From NCBI GenBank assembly GCA_001839685.1, contig MLAK01000510.1:77067-112292 (forward strand): 35,226 nt of DNA, read 5' to 3'. Below are positions 1-11,400 of the stretch, in pieces (within the stretch, counting starts at the first letter, position 1; every line of letters starts with the position of its first letter). Position numbers and translations under genes: made by a program. This DNA comes from Tritrichomonas foetus (Eukaryota; Parabasalia; Tritrichomonadida; Tritrichomonadidae). Under the pieces are notes generated by a model, which worked only from the letters and a program-made list of their open reading frames with translations, made no database searches and was not told where the DNA came from.

Positions 1-3000
1 GATGAAGTGCATAATGTACAAATACCTCCAATTCCAGTAATAGAATTAGGTTCAGTTGAATGATACCAACCTTCACCACATTCTGAAACACATTTATCAT
101 TTTTCAGATATTGATAGTTTTCACATTTCGTACAGTAGCTTTCATTCACACAAGAGTAACAGTCACCAACAATGTTATTATTAGGGCATATTGTGTATGT
201 GGCCCCATGTCCATAAGAATCATATTTGCTCGAAATATAGTGTGTTTCACTGCACTTTTCTTTACATACATGATTTTCCAGATAGTTATATTCTTGACAC
301 TCAAAGCAGTGTGTAACATTATCGCATATATAACATTCACCGAGTGATCCATCATTCACTCGGTAACATGCCGTACAAACACCACCATACCCTTCTTCAT
401 CTGGTCTTGTTTCAACTATATATCCCTCGTCTTTTGTACACTGTTCCACACATTTAGGTCCTTTCAATAAGGTGTAGTTCATACATACTCTACATATTGA
501 AGCAGATGAGCAATCATAACAATCACCAATTGAACCATCTTTTGGACATTCAATACATATTCTTCCTCTATCTGAGTCTTTATAAGGATAAAAACCGACA
601 GGGCATGCAGTGTGACATCTATTCTCATGAAGGACATATCGATCTGAACATTTGGTGCAAGTATTTCCATCAAAACATTGAATACAATTGGGTAACGTAT
701 CACTGCATTCTTGACATTTTCCACCACTATTTTCAGATGAATTTTGTGAAATCCAATAGTCATCAGGACAATAAAAATCACAAAAGAATTCATCAATTAA
801 ATAACTTCCTTGATTACATATATTACAAATACTACTTGATTCACACCATTGACAATCACCAAGGTTTGATGGAAAGTGCTCACATTCTCCACCTTTACCG
901 TTAACTCCAGTTACTGAAGTATAATACTCTATTCCACAATCATTGACGCATGTTTGAATATTATCTATTTTCTTTAAGTAAGTTGAATTAGCACATTCGA
1001 TACATGCTTCAGTAGAAATACATTTACTGCAGTTTTCAGTAATAACAGTTATATTGTCTTGACATCTAGTACAAAACCCACCAGTAGAAACACTTCCTCC
1101 TTCATCCCACCAACCATCTGAACAAATTTGCTTGCATACTGTATCATGTAATTTCCAACCATTTTTGCATTCTTCACATACTTCCACAATTTCTTGTCGA
1201 CATTCATTGCAAGAGCCAATTATACTTGATGCACTATCACATGTTGGACATATTCCACCGATTCCTATTTCATTGGGCTCTTTTGAAATGTAGTATCCAG
1301 ATTTGCATTCAGATTTTTCAACACATTTTGAGATTCCATTTTCGATCTTAAGATATGTGGATTCATTGCATTCAGTGCAGACTGTTGATGAAAGACATTG
1401 ATGGCATCCACCTAGATTTTTTGGGCAGGGTTGACATTCTTGACCAATACTTCCAGTTCCTTTATTTGAAATATAATACCCAAATTCACAATAATCTTTG
1501 CATTCACCATTTTGTAAATACTTGTTATTTTTACATTGCAAACAAACTGAAGAGTTATCACATTTATGACAATTGCTCATGGCATTATCACAAAGAGTGC
1601 ATTCACCACCGATACCAGTAATGATATTAGGCTCAGATGTATCGTAATGAAAGTCATCGCATGCAATGTAGCATTTATTGTCACTATGTAAATAGGTAAA
1701 GTCATCACATATATTACACTTTGATGCACTCTCGCATGAAAAACAACCATTTAACTTAGCTTTACAAAATGTACACTCATTTCCTGATTCTTTACCTGAT
1801 ATAGATTCATAATATGTAATATTACATTTTTCAACACATTTGTCATCTTGTAAATAGGTGTTATTTGTACATCTTAAACATGTATCTTCATCAGAACATT
1901 GACTACAATATTCACCTAATAATGTTGATTTACAAAGTCGACATACTTTTGAACCATTCATTTCTGTCAGGAAAAATCCATTTTCTTGGTCACAAACAGT
2001 ACATGTTTCTTTATCAGAGCATTCTAGGCAACCTGTACTTACTGTTAAGCAATGCTGACATTTATCAACATTTTTGAAATAACCTTGTTGACAAAATTCA
2101 CATTCTTCTCCATTCATACAATAATTACATCCTTCCATCGCATCATAGCAGTATAGGCATTCATATGTTGTAGTATTTAAATAATAATGATTATTGTAAT
2201 CACAATACGTACATTTATCACTTGTGGAACAATGTAAACAACCTGGAAGTGTTGTTGAACACCCTTTACAATAACTGCCATTTGCAAAATTTCCTGAATC
2301 ACATCCATAGCAATACGTAGAATTGAGACATCTTGTACATAAAGGCATTGCATCTCGACAATATTTACATTTTCCTCCAATTCCAAATTGATCTGGTGTT
2401 GATTCAATAAATTGATCAATAGTACAAGATGGCCTACATATTTTGGTATCAGGGAGTAAAAGTGTATTATTTTGACATTCTAAACATATGATTGTCCCAT
2501 TAACTTTTTCGCATTGATTACAAAATCCAAGTTGATCAATTGGACAAGTAATACACGTATGACTAATTTCATCTTTATAAAATCCAACTCCACAATCAGT
2601 GATGCATTCTTCATCTTTCATATACCCATCTCCAAAGCATGTCAAGCAATGATCAATTTTATCACATGATTCACAAAAAGGTAACAAGGCTTTACAAGCC
2701 GTACATTCCCCTCCAAGAAATGTAATTGGATCAGGATCTTTGGTCATTATATAACCATCTGAACATGCAGATAATTCAACACACCAATCATCTTTTAGGA
2801 TATAGTTTTCTCCACATGTTATACAAGTTTCATAGTTAGTACAAAAATAACAATTTTCGGAACAATCATAGCAATATAATGAATTACCAATAGACATATG
2901 ATATTTATAATCTCCACAATCACTTGTACATTTACCATTATATATAAACAATTCATCCATGCAATATGTGCATTGTTGTTCTGAAGAACACTCAAGACAA

Positions 3001-4109
3001 CTTTCAGTCAGGACATCTGAACATTTGCTACATTCCCCTCCTTTTTCATCCATGGGAATAGAGCTTTGATACGTACCATATGGACATTGAAAATGGCATG
3101 TACCATTATAGAGATAATGATTATTCATGCATGATAAGCATTGTCCATCATCAGCATTGCATTCAGCACAATTATCTTGAAAACATTTACCACATTTTCC
3201 ATTTATAGAGTTGGTTGGAGAATTTGAAATAAAAGTTCCATCAGGGCAAGTGATATGGCATGTGTTATTATATAAATACGCATTATTTCCACATACATCA
3301 CACTTTTGTTCATTGGAGCAAAGTTCACAATTCATTATATTATCGGAGCATTGAGAGCAAATCCCATTAATTCCATTTTCTGGATGTTGAGATGGATAAA
3401 ACCCATTTTCATAGGAGCAAGTTGCAAAGCAAATACCATTTTGAAGATATTGACCATTATTGCATTCCAAACAACTTGTATTATCATTACATAAATTGCA
3501 TGATCCAAGCGTTTCTGGACACTTGGTACATTCACCTGATGGAAGCATTTTGGATATATAGTAACCATCATCACATCCTTCAACACATCCGTTGTCTTGC
3601 AAATAAAATTTATAATCGCATACTTTACATTTGCTATCAGTAAGACATTTTTTACAATTTGGAAAATAGCAATCGCGACATGAACTATCATCAGGATAAT
3701 AATTATCGGGGCATTCATCAATACAACTATCATCAAAAAGGAAGGATCCTGGTTGGCATTCTGTGCATATCAATTCTGTGCATTTTGTACAATTTCCATT
3801 TTCATGATGATTGCAAGATGAACATACGCCACCTTTTCCACTAGAATCAGGCACCACTTTGGGAAAATAATCATTGTAACATTTGTCAAAATTAATACAT
3901 TGACCATTCTTCAGCATGTGACTCATACCACATGAAAGGCATGTATTTGTGTCTAAACACTCAAGACAAACAGAATCACCGCATTGACTACATTTTCCAT
4001 TTTCAGCAACATAATAATGTTCAAAGCATTTAAGACATGAACCGGATTCGTCGTATGTACTACAGTGGTCGACTTCGCTATTAAGGGCTAAAAGAGTAAA
4101 TAGTAGCAT
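1..4109 (-). CDS. Cysteine-rich repeat surface/secreted protein, C-terminus beyond window
   Basis: The minus frame is open from the ATG at 4109 to the window edge (1369 full codons), so the C-terminus, and any membrane anchor, lies outside. It starts MLLFTLLALNS, a short hydrophobic leader like trichomonad signal peptides. The rest is an array of about 18 units of roughly 70-75 residues. Each has CxxC pairs, a YLxNxxC segment, a GYYxS segment and a closing GIGGxCxxC-type motif, for example TGIGGICTLC near the window edge. This spacing resembles furin-like/growth-factor-receptor cysteine-rich modules and Giardia VSP-like or high-cysteine proteins. A disulphide-rich extracellular role is inferred. 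I read most of the frame triplet by triplet and saw no stop. The gene is divergent from the BEACH gene across 1.35 kb. The exact function is unknown. Confidence 0.85.
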   Translation of the reverse strand, partial: MLLFTLLALNSEVDHCSTYDESGSCLKCFEHYYVAENGKCSQCGDSVCLECLDTNTCLSCGMSHMLKNGQCINFDKCYNDYFPKVVPDSSGKGGVCSSCNHHENGNCTKCTELICTECQPGSFLFDDSCIDECPDNYYPDDSSCRDCYFPNCKKCLTDSKCKVCDYKFYLQDNGCVEGCDDGYYISKMLPSGECTKCPETLGSCNLCNDNTSCLECNNGQYLQNGICFATCSYENGFYPSQHPENGINGICSQCSDNIMNCELCSNEQKCDVCGNNAYLYNNTCHITCPDGTFISNSPTNSINGKCGKCFQDNCAECNADDGQCLSCMNNHYLYNGTCHFQCPYGTYQSSIPMDEKGGECSKCSDVLTESCLECSSEQQCTYCMDELFIYNGKCTSDCGDYKYHMSIGNSLYCYDCSENCYFCTNYETCITCGENYILKDDWCVELSACSDGYIMTKDPDPITFLGGECTACKALLPFCESCDKIDHCLTCFGDGYMKDEECITDCGVGFYKDEISHTCITCPIDQLGFCNQCEKVNGTIICLECQNNTLLLPDTKICRPSCTIDQFIESTPDQFGIGGKCKYCRDAMPLCTRCLNSTYCYGCDSGNFANGSYCKGCSTTLPGCLHCSTSDKCTYCDYNNHYYLNTTTYECLYCYDAMEGCNYCMNGEECEFCQQGYFKNVDKCQHCLTVSTGCLECSDKETCTVCDQENGFFLTEMNGSKVCRLCKSTLLGEYCSQCSDEDTCLRCTNNTYLQDDKCVEKCNITYYESISGKESGNECTFCKAKLNGCFSCESASKCNICDDFTYLHSDNKCYIACDDFHYDTSEPNIITGIGGECTLCDNAMSNCHKCDNSSVCLQCKNNKYLQNGECKDYCEFGYYISNKGTGSIGQECQPCPKNLGGCHQCLSSTVCTECNESTYLKIENGISKCVEKSECKSGYYISKEPNEIGIGGICPTCDSASSIIGSCNECRQEIVEVCEECKNGWKLHDTVCKQICSDGWWDEGGSVSTGGFCTRCQDNITVITENCSKCISTEACIECANSTYLKKIDNIQTCVNDCGIEYYTSVTGVNGKGGECEHFPSNLGDCQWCESSSICNICNQGSYLIDEFFCDFYCPDDYWISQNSSENSGGKCQECSDTLPNCIQCFDGNTCTKCSDRYVLHENRCHTACPVGFYPYKDSDRGRICIECPKDGSIGDCYDCSSASICRVCMNYTLLKGPKCVEQCTKDEGYIVETRPDEEGYGGVCTACYRVNDGSLGECYICDNVTHCFECQEYNYLENHVCKEKCSETHYISSKYDSYGHGATYTICPNNNIVGDCYSCVNESYCTKCENYQYLKNDKCVSECGEGWYHSTEPNSITGIGGICTLCTS

Positions 4110-4147
4110 TTTGTTATTAAATAAAGAAAAAAACGAGGTATAAAATT

Positions 4148-4152
4148 AATGA
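4148..4152 (-). promoter_or_regulatory. Candidate initiator (Inr) of the cysteine-rich gene
   Basis: The minus strand reads TCATT, matching the T. vaginalis Inr consensus TCA-pyrimidine-A/T. The presumed +1 A at 4150 is 41 bases from the ATG. The motif is short and frequent in AT-rich DNA, so this is a position-based candidate only. Confidence 0.3.
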
Positions 4153-5365
4153 TTAGTTAATTTATTTTTTCAATTCAGTTGAATTTTGAATGAACTTTTC
4201 CTTAAATACACAGAATTCTATAGATAAAATATCTCTTGGAAGGTATTTGAATAAAATATTTAGTGTTCTTGACAAATAAAAAATAACTTCAGAATAGTTT
4301 TGATAATGTCTTCTAATCAATCAAATAATCAAATAATCAACTTTCATAAAATAAGTTTAGAATCGAAGCATAAAATGGTAAAATGGTAAAAAAAAATGCA
4401 TATTTATTTCTGATATCATTATTCTTTTATCTGAAATCATTAGAATTCAATTATGAACAATAAACAAAAGTTTCTTAATTATTGAGAATGTCGTTACAAG
4501 TTTATTTTTGATAAAATGAATGATATTGTGGAAAACTAACAAAACAACAATGAGTTGCTCATTGGTCGAATTTTAAATGATTCACTATTCTGACTCTTTC
4601 AAAAACAACTCTTTTAAATGAAACAGAAAATTTACTGTAAATATTGTGAGACTTATCATTGAATATATAGAAGTTTTCAATAACCATGAAAATCTATGTT
4701 CATGGCAAATGATACTATTTCGTTTAATTAATATATTAGATATTCATTGATGGAGAAACGTTGCAAAATAAAAATTGAATACTTTTTTCTTTTCATAGAT
4801 TCTTGTGAAATGTTTGAGATACACTCTAATGAATAAAGCTGAACGTTTTAATAATGGGAATTAAAAATAGAAAAAAGGAAAATCGAAAAAATTTGGGTCG
4901 AAACGAAATTTTTTGAAAAGCACTTTCTGAAAGTGAATCAAAATCTCTTAAATGATTTTCAAAGTTTGGTAATAATTTATTCATTTATGCAGTTCCATTT
5001 GTATAGGTTGTATGTCTGTTCATCTTTCCTAAACACCCTAATTATAGTTGGATACTAAATTTGTTGGAATGCATTCATGTGGGAAATAATTTTTTTGCTG
5101 TAATCATCATCCAAAACTAATACTGCATTATTTGGTTCTGATCAGAATAGAAAATCCAAAAAAAATGACAAAATTATAAATATCTTGATATTTGATGGGA
5201 AAAATTGAAATGTGTGTTCACAAGATTACACTAAACTTGGTAGAAAATTATTTCATTAAATAAAGGAATTCGAAATATGAGGAAGTCATCATTATCATAT
5301 TTTGAGATAACGTTTGCGTTTAGACCAAATATCATAAGAAAAAGTTGTTGTATATTTAACCGTCT

Positions 5366-5393
5366 GGTCATTTCAAATTTATGAAATTTGACC
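5366..5393. repeat. Imperfect palindrome upstream of the BEACH gene
   Basis: The arm GGTCATTTC (5366-5374) faces GAAATTTGACC (5383-5393), whose reverse complement is GGTCAAATTTC, so the arms match apart from a two-base bulge. An alternative fold pairs TCAAATTT (5373-5380) with AAATTTGA (5384-5391) perfectly. It sits about 70 bases before the ATG and could be a protein-binding site. AT-rich palindromes arise easily by chance, but the GGTCA/TGACC ends make this one less trivial. Confidence 0.4.
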
Positions 5394-5439
5394 TCTCTAT
5401 CTAGTAGGTATAAATTTCAATATTTATTTGTTCACATAA

Positions 5440-5444
5440 TCACT
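5440..5444 (+). promoter_or_regulatory. Candidate initiator (Inr) of the BEACH gene
   Basis: TCACT matches the trichomonad Inr consensus. Its A at 5442 would give a 21-base 5' UTR to the ATG at 5463, a typical trichomonad length. A second match, TCACA, lies at 5432-5436. Either could be the start site. Confidence 0.4.
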
Positions 5445-5462
5445 AATCAATATTAAAATTTG

Positions 5463-8400
5463 ATGCTTCAACTCTTTCCAAAATCAAATTCAGAAGTTGA
5501 AGCCTTTAAGAAACTGGTGAAAACAAATTTAAATCACCAAAATCATCAGGCAGACAAAATTATGGAATGTACAATTTATTGGAATGATCATTTTATTAAT
5601 ATCAATAAAAGTGAACTTTCTAAATTTCCAATGAAAAATGAAGCGTTCCTTTTCTTTAAAGAAATTATTTTCATGTCTAATGAACTTTTGCAACAAAATA
5701 TTATCAATCCAAATTATTTTAGCATCATGGATTCTTTATCTATTTTTATGATGCCTAAAGAAAATTGTAATGAATTACTTCATAAATTTGTTAACACTCT
5801 TTTTAATCAAGATTCAATTGATAATCTACTTTCAGTGAATATAAAAACAGCAATAAACAATATTCTGAAGGCACTTTTGTTGAATAAACCATTTCTATCA
5901 AGTGTTGTATCATCTGAAAATTTAATGTTTTATTGGTCAGCTGGTCTGAATCGAAAAGAAGCTCTCTCCGAAATCATCTTTAATTTTTTGATCGAAATCT
6001 GTAGAAGCGTGAACCATAAAAAAACGAAGATTCTAACTGAAACTTTCCAAATATTAATTATTAGCACTTTATTAGATCATATTAATCCTTATTCTATTCA
6101 ATTTCTTGCTTTTTGTTATCGTGCTTGTGAAGAGGTTATTCCGTTCTTCGAACAAAATTATATGACTATTTTAAATGCAATAAAAATTTGTGAAGATGGA
6201 TCTTGTTTTAATGATTTACTTTTTGTTAAGACAAAAGATCCTGATTTATTTTTAAATGGATTTTATGAACTTGCTTTTACTAATTCCCCTAAATTAATTA
6301 AATCAATGCTTTCTGTGATTAAAAATTGTCGTCAAATTAAACCTCTAAAAATTGAACCATTTTTGGCAATGGTATCCAACTCTGACAAAGAAACCCAAAA
6401 TCTATTCTTATCAATGGCAAATTTGGACATAATTTCCACCTTTTTCCCGCCAAAAATCACAAACATTGATTATGATAGTTTAGCAGACATTTGTAAAAAA
6501 ATAGTAAAAAGAGAAGATTCGCTTAGATATTTAGATTTAACTTTAATTCATGAAAACAGTGAAAATTTAAATAAAGAATTTCAAAAACCAGGTTTTTCGA
6601 AAATAATAATTGTTTTACTTGAGAAATTAGATTATTTTGATTCAGTTTCAGAATACTTTTCCAAAATTTGCATGTCAAAATCGATTTTAGCTTCTCCTTG
6701 TCTGGAATATATATGTCATACTTTCCCACCTATTTCTTTTTGCGAAAAAATCATTGAAAATCAAGAAATCTTAAAAGAAATTAATTTTCTACCTAACTAT
6801 TTACCAAAGATTCTGAAAGAAGATATGACAATTACTGCAGAATTAAGAAAAGAAACATTTGTGGAATTTATCATTAAAAACCATTTGTATGAATTATTGC
6901 AAATTATGTCTTCTGATGGACCATATCCAATAATCGATAAATTGATATTGAAATCCGACATTCCATTAAAATTAAATCAAATTCAACTTCGAAATCTTGT
7001 TTATAATTTACCATTTAATCTTACACAAGATAATATTAATGCATCAATGATAAGAATACCATCATTATTACTATTTCTTGACACTATTCAATTTCAATCA
7101 ATATTTGGACTTTTTATTGCAGCATCTTATTTATTTGATAATGACTTTGTAAAGGTTTCAGATCCACTATTCTTAACATTAGGAAAACAGTATTTAACTA
7201 CTGAACTGGCTAACAATATCGTGGAAAATAATCATAATATTCTTATGAAATTGACGATGCAAAAGATCATCGAAACAGCTAATTTATATCAATTTGAAAA
7301 AAATCGGAATAATTCATATATAACATTCAAATTACCAGTAAATATAGAATTTTTTATTGATGATTTTTCACAATCTATTGCGCTATGTAGTCTATCACAC
7401 TATTTAATTTCTATCAATGATGGAGATAAACTTGTGTTTGGTTCTAACTCCTATAAATGTGAATTAAAGAAATGGCATTTGATTAAAGTTTATCAGAAAA
7501 ATCAAATTTTGTATATTGAATATGACAATCAAATTCTTTCACAAAATAATTTTAATGAAATCCGTCTCCAAAATAATTTTATTGTATTTGGATCAACAAC
7601 TGTATTCCCAGGGTCAACATTTTATATGAAAATTAATCCATCTAATAATCCAATCCAATTTGGTAATGGGATTATGATTGCCAAATATAAAGGGATATAT
7701 TATTATAAAGAAATTTTAAATATCGTAAATAGACTTTTTGAAAAGGCTCTAACTACTAATGATAAAAATGATTTCCAGGATATTGTTATCTCATTAATTA
7801 ATTTTCAAGCGAACAATATTAAAGTCAGGCAATTATTAATTCAAAAGTCTGACTTTGTAGATGAGAAATTATTAACAGATATATTATTACATCTGAATTG
7901 CGATATATCAAAAGTGTTTGAAATGTTTATTGATTATGACCTTTGGTTGAACTGCGATTGTTCTGTAATTTTGAATTATATTTATAACTCTCTTCAAATT
8001 GATCGAACTGTAAATACAAATGTTTGTAATTTCTTGAATTTTATTCTTGATATAAATAAATTCGATGATTCTTATAATATTATTCATATTATTGAGCTTT
8101 TTCAATGCTCTAATTTCCTAAATAATTTCCTAGATAATCACAAATTATGCGAACAATTTTTCAATGATCATCAAAAACTTTTGATTCAAGTAATCCCTTT
8201 GAAATATTTGTCATATTTATCTAAGAAAACTGCATTAATATATTTAAGGTATTATTCAATTGAATGTTTATCAAATGAAGATGGCCAAAAAGAAATTAAT
8301 TATGCTGTTTTATTACAGCATGCCCCATTTTTAACAAAATTAGTGAATGATAAAGTTTTTTGGGTTTCTTTGTTCTCGCTTTTATACGATTCTTTAATAA

Positions 8401-11400
8401 CAGACACGCCTATTGAAATACTTGATCAACCAATTAAAAGACCAGAAATATTTAATCTAATATTTTATTTAATTCCATTTCTAACAAAAGATGAGAACAA
8501 AGAGTTGTTTTCTGATATTATAGATAATATTGCATTAATTTTGGGAAAAAATCATCTCGAAATTCAACCGTATCTTAAATTTTTAAGTGGAATGATTAGG
8601 ATGAATGTTTTTTCCACAAAATCCACTCTTTTACCCTTCCATTATAATGAATTATATCAAAATCGATCATCGTTTCCCATCCAATTATACGAGTTAGATT
8701 TAGCAAGCTCTATTGATGAAATTTCGGAAATAAATTATGGAGATTTTAATGAATTTAATATGACAATGCCATTTGAGTACTTTTTTGCAGATTTCAGACA
8801 ATCAAATAGTGTTTATGAAATTTGTTATAATGATTTTGACTCTGAGCAATATGATCAAATTTTTTCACTTTTAGCAATTTTGCTAATTAATAATAAAGAA
8901 AATAAGAAATATATAAATCAGCTTTTTGCTTGTGGAGCTGATACAAATTCAGAAATGACAATAAAATTTCATCAAACATTTTTAATCAAATATATCGAAA
9001 AAATTGGCTTTGATTTGGAAATCATTAATGTATTAGAAGAAAGTGTGTTATTTGGTTTCTGGGATAACGATTTGGAGAAACTAATTACTTTCATTAGTGA
9101 GAAAATATCTTTCACTAACCAAAATATTGAAATTGTTTCAAATATTGTTTTAATGATTATCTATTTATCTAATAACAGAAATGAAATTTGTAAATACCCA
9201 ATATTTAATGATGATAATCTTTTAACTAATTCAAACTATTGTAATACTTTGTCTCAAATACTATCAAATAATATTCATGAATCCAATGATTTTATTACGA
9301 TAAATAATACAAAACTAAAGAGACTAAATGAAAATTATAAAATAATTCGACAAGAAATGATCCTCCCCATTTATGATTTTGTATATTTGAAAACTTTAAA
9401 AAGTATTAAGAAAAAACTTTCTGAATATTTACATTTCTTATTTGAAAAAAGATACAATCATTATTCTTTACAAAATGAAAGAGCATTATATGATATCATA
9501 ATTCATTTACCGAAGCCAATTTCAGAGTTTTACCAAACTGTTTCTACTGTTCATCCATTTTCACCACCAACTTTATATGTTCCTTATTATTCACGATGCA
9601 ATTGCACGAATTTTGATGAATATCCTAAATATGGAAATCAAAAAGTTAACAGAGTTGCTGCACTTGAAATAAAGGTTCCCAAAATTCTTAATGATTATAA
9701 CTTCCAAGTTTATCATTTTTATGAAGAATATTATAATGAATATTTTGGATCCTTTGAAAATCTTGTCAATGTTTCTTTTATTTTTGGCGTCGAATTAATT
9801 CAATGTGTTTTAATTAAATCAAAAGGGAGATTCTTCATTATTTTGCAAGCATATATTGCAAATAGTGACAAAATTATTCTGAATGAGCCAAAAGAAACTT
9901 TGTTAACATCATCATTTATTGATTGTGTTGTTTCTGGGTTCTATGGTGAAACAACTATTTTCTTTGGTCATCCAGTATTAATCTTTAATTCTTGTGAAAT
10001 TACAATTTCGATTCCAAGAATATTCTGTACAATTCCAAGAGCCATGGAAATATGGTTTGATAAAGGCTATTCATTGCTTATATTGTTTAATAATTCCTGT
10101 GATTTTAATGAATGGGAACAATTTTTCCGATCACAAAAAACTCTTCCATTTTCTAAATCGATATTTTCACTTTCTTTTTCAAGCGAAGTAACAAAATCAA
10201 TTCGAAATAAGCAAGATTTATTGAAATTTAGAGTTAAATGGATTAATAATCGAATTTCCAGTTTTGCTTATTTATTAATTCTCAATTTTTATGCAGATAG
10301 AAGTTTTTCTAATATTTGTCAATATTTTGTGATGCCATGGGTGAATGAAAAAAGAGATTTAAGTAAGCCAATGGGAATGCAAACAGAAAAGCGTGCAAAT
10401 GAATTTAGAGAGAAGTTTGAATCATCATATCCTGATAATCATTTTTTTGGATCATTATATTCATCACCTGGAATAGTTATTCATCTAATGATGAGAGTTC
10501 AACCATTTACAAATTTTTTAATGGATCTTCAAAATGGTTTTGATCAAGCAGATCGATTATTTTTTGACGTTGAACATGAATTTGAAGCAGCTTCTGGTTT
10601 AAGTAGTCATAATGTAGAAGAGCTTCTTCCAGAATTTTTCATGCTTCCTGAAATGTACCAAAACATCAACAAAATCCCAGTTCCTTTAAGAATGCATGGT
10701 CAACCATGTGAAAACTGTTATTTACCAAGTGGATATTCAAATTGGCCTCAATTTGTTTGGGAATATAGGCAAAAACTTGATAATATTAATGGACTTGAAA
10801 AATGGATTGATCTTGTTTTTGGTGTAAATAGTAGAGGGCAAAAAGCGATTGAGCATGAAAATCTATTTTATCCATCTACATATGGAAATAGGCCTGAATT
10901 TTTAAACGATGAAGCATTTGAAAACATGATGATGAATTTTGGACAAGTTCCAACACAACTTTTCTTTGAAGAGCATCCTGCAAAAAATACCATAAATTAT
11001 TCTAGATGGCCTCTGATTTCAGAAACTGATTCTATCTCTTGTCAACATATTAAAACTAAAGGACAAAATGGAACAAATAACATTTTAATTGAAAAACAAG
11101 GAACTTTTATTCTTCAAAACTGTTTCAATTTATTTGAAGAAATCAACGGAACTTTTATAGGCAATGAAATCAAAGATTCATATTGTTGCTCAACCTTTTC
11201 ATATGATAAATTATTATATTGTGCTGCTTATGAATGTGGTACTATTTTTACTTATATTGCCGTTTGTAATAATAATATAGATAAAAATGAAATTAGCGCA
11301 TACAAATTGCTATCAAAATGTTACTTACCTGAAAATTTCATAACAAATCAAAAAGTAGTATCGATTGCTGTTTCATCACATTTGTTTTTGGTTTGTGAAG

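Larger units (their letters stand above)
4110..5462. other. Divergent intergenic region, no gene seen
   Basis: About 1.35 kb of AT-rich DNA lies between the two divergent starts. No frame of useful length or protein-like composition is visible. It holds short simple repeats (tandem AATCAAAT-like units near 4315-4340 and a doubled AAAATGGT near 4374-4390), a small hairpin CACTTTC-T-GAAAGTG at about 4921-4935, and the palindrome listed separately at 5366-5393. Promoters for both flanking genes must lie here. Confidence 0.6.

Noticed and set aside
479..904. Frames of 100-135 codons opposite or overlapping the cysteine-rich gene
   Set aside because: They are shadows of the real minus-strand frame. 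Their sequences show no protein-like pattern, while the real frame has regular CxxC repeats.
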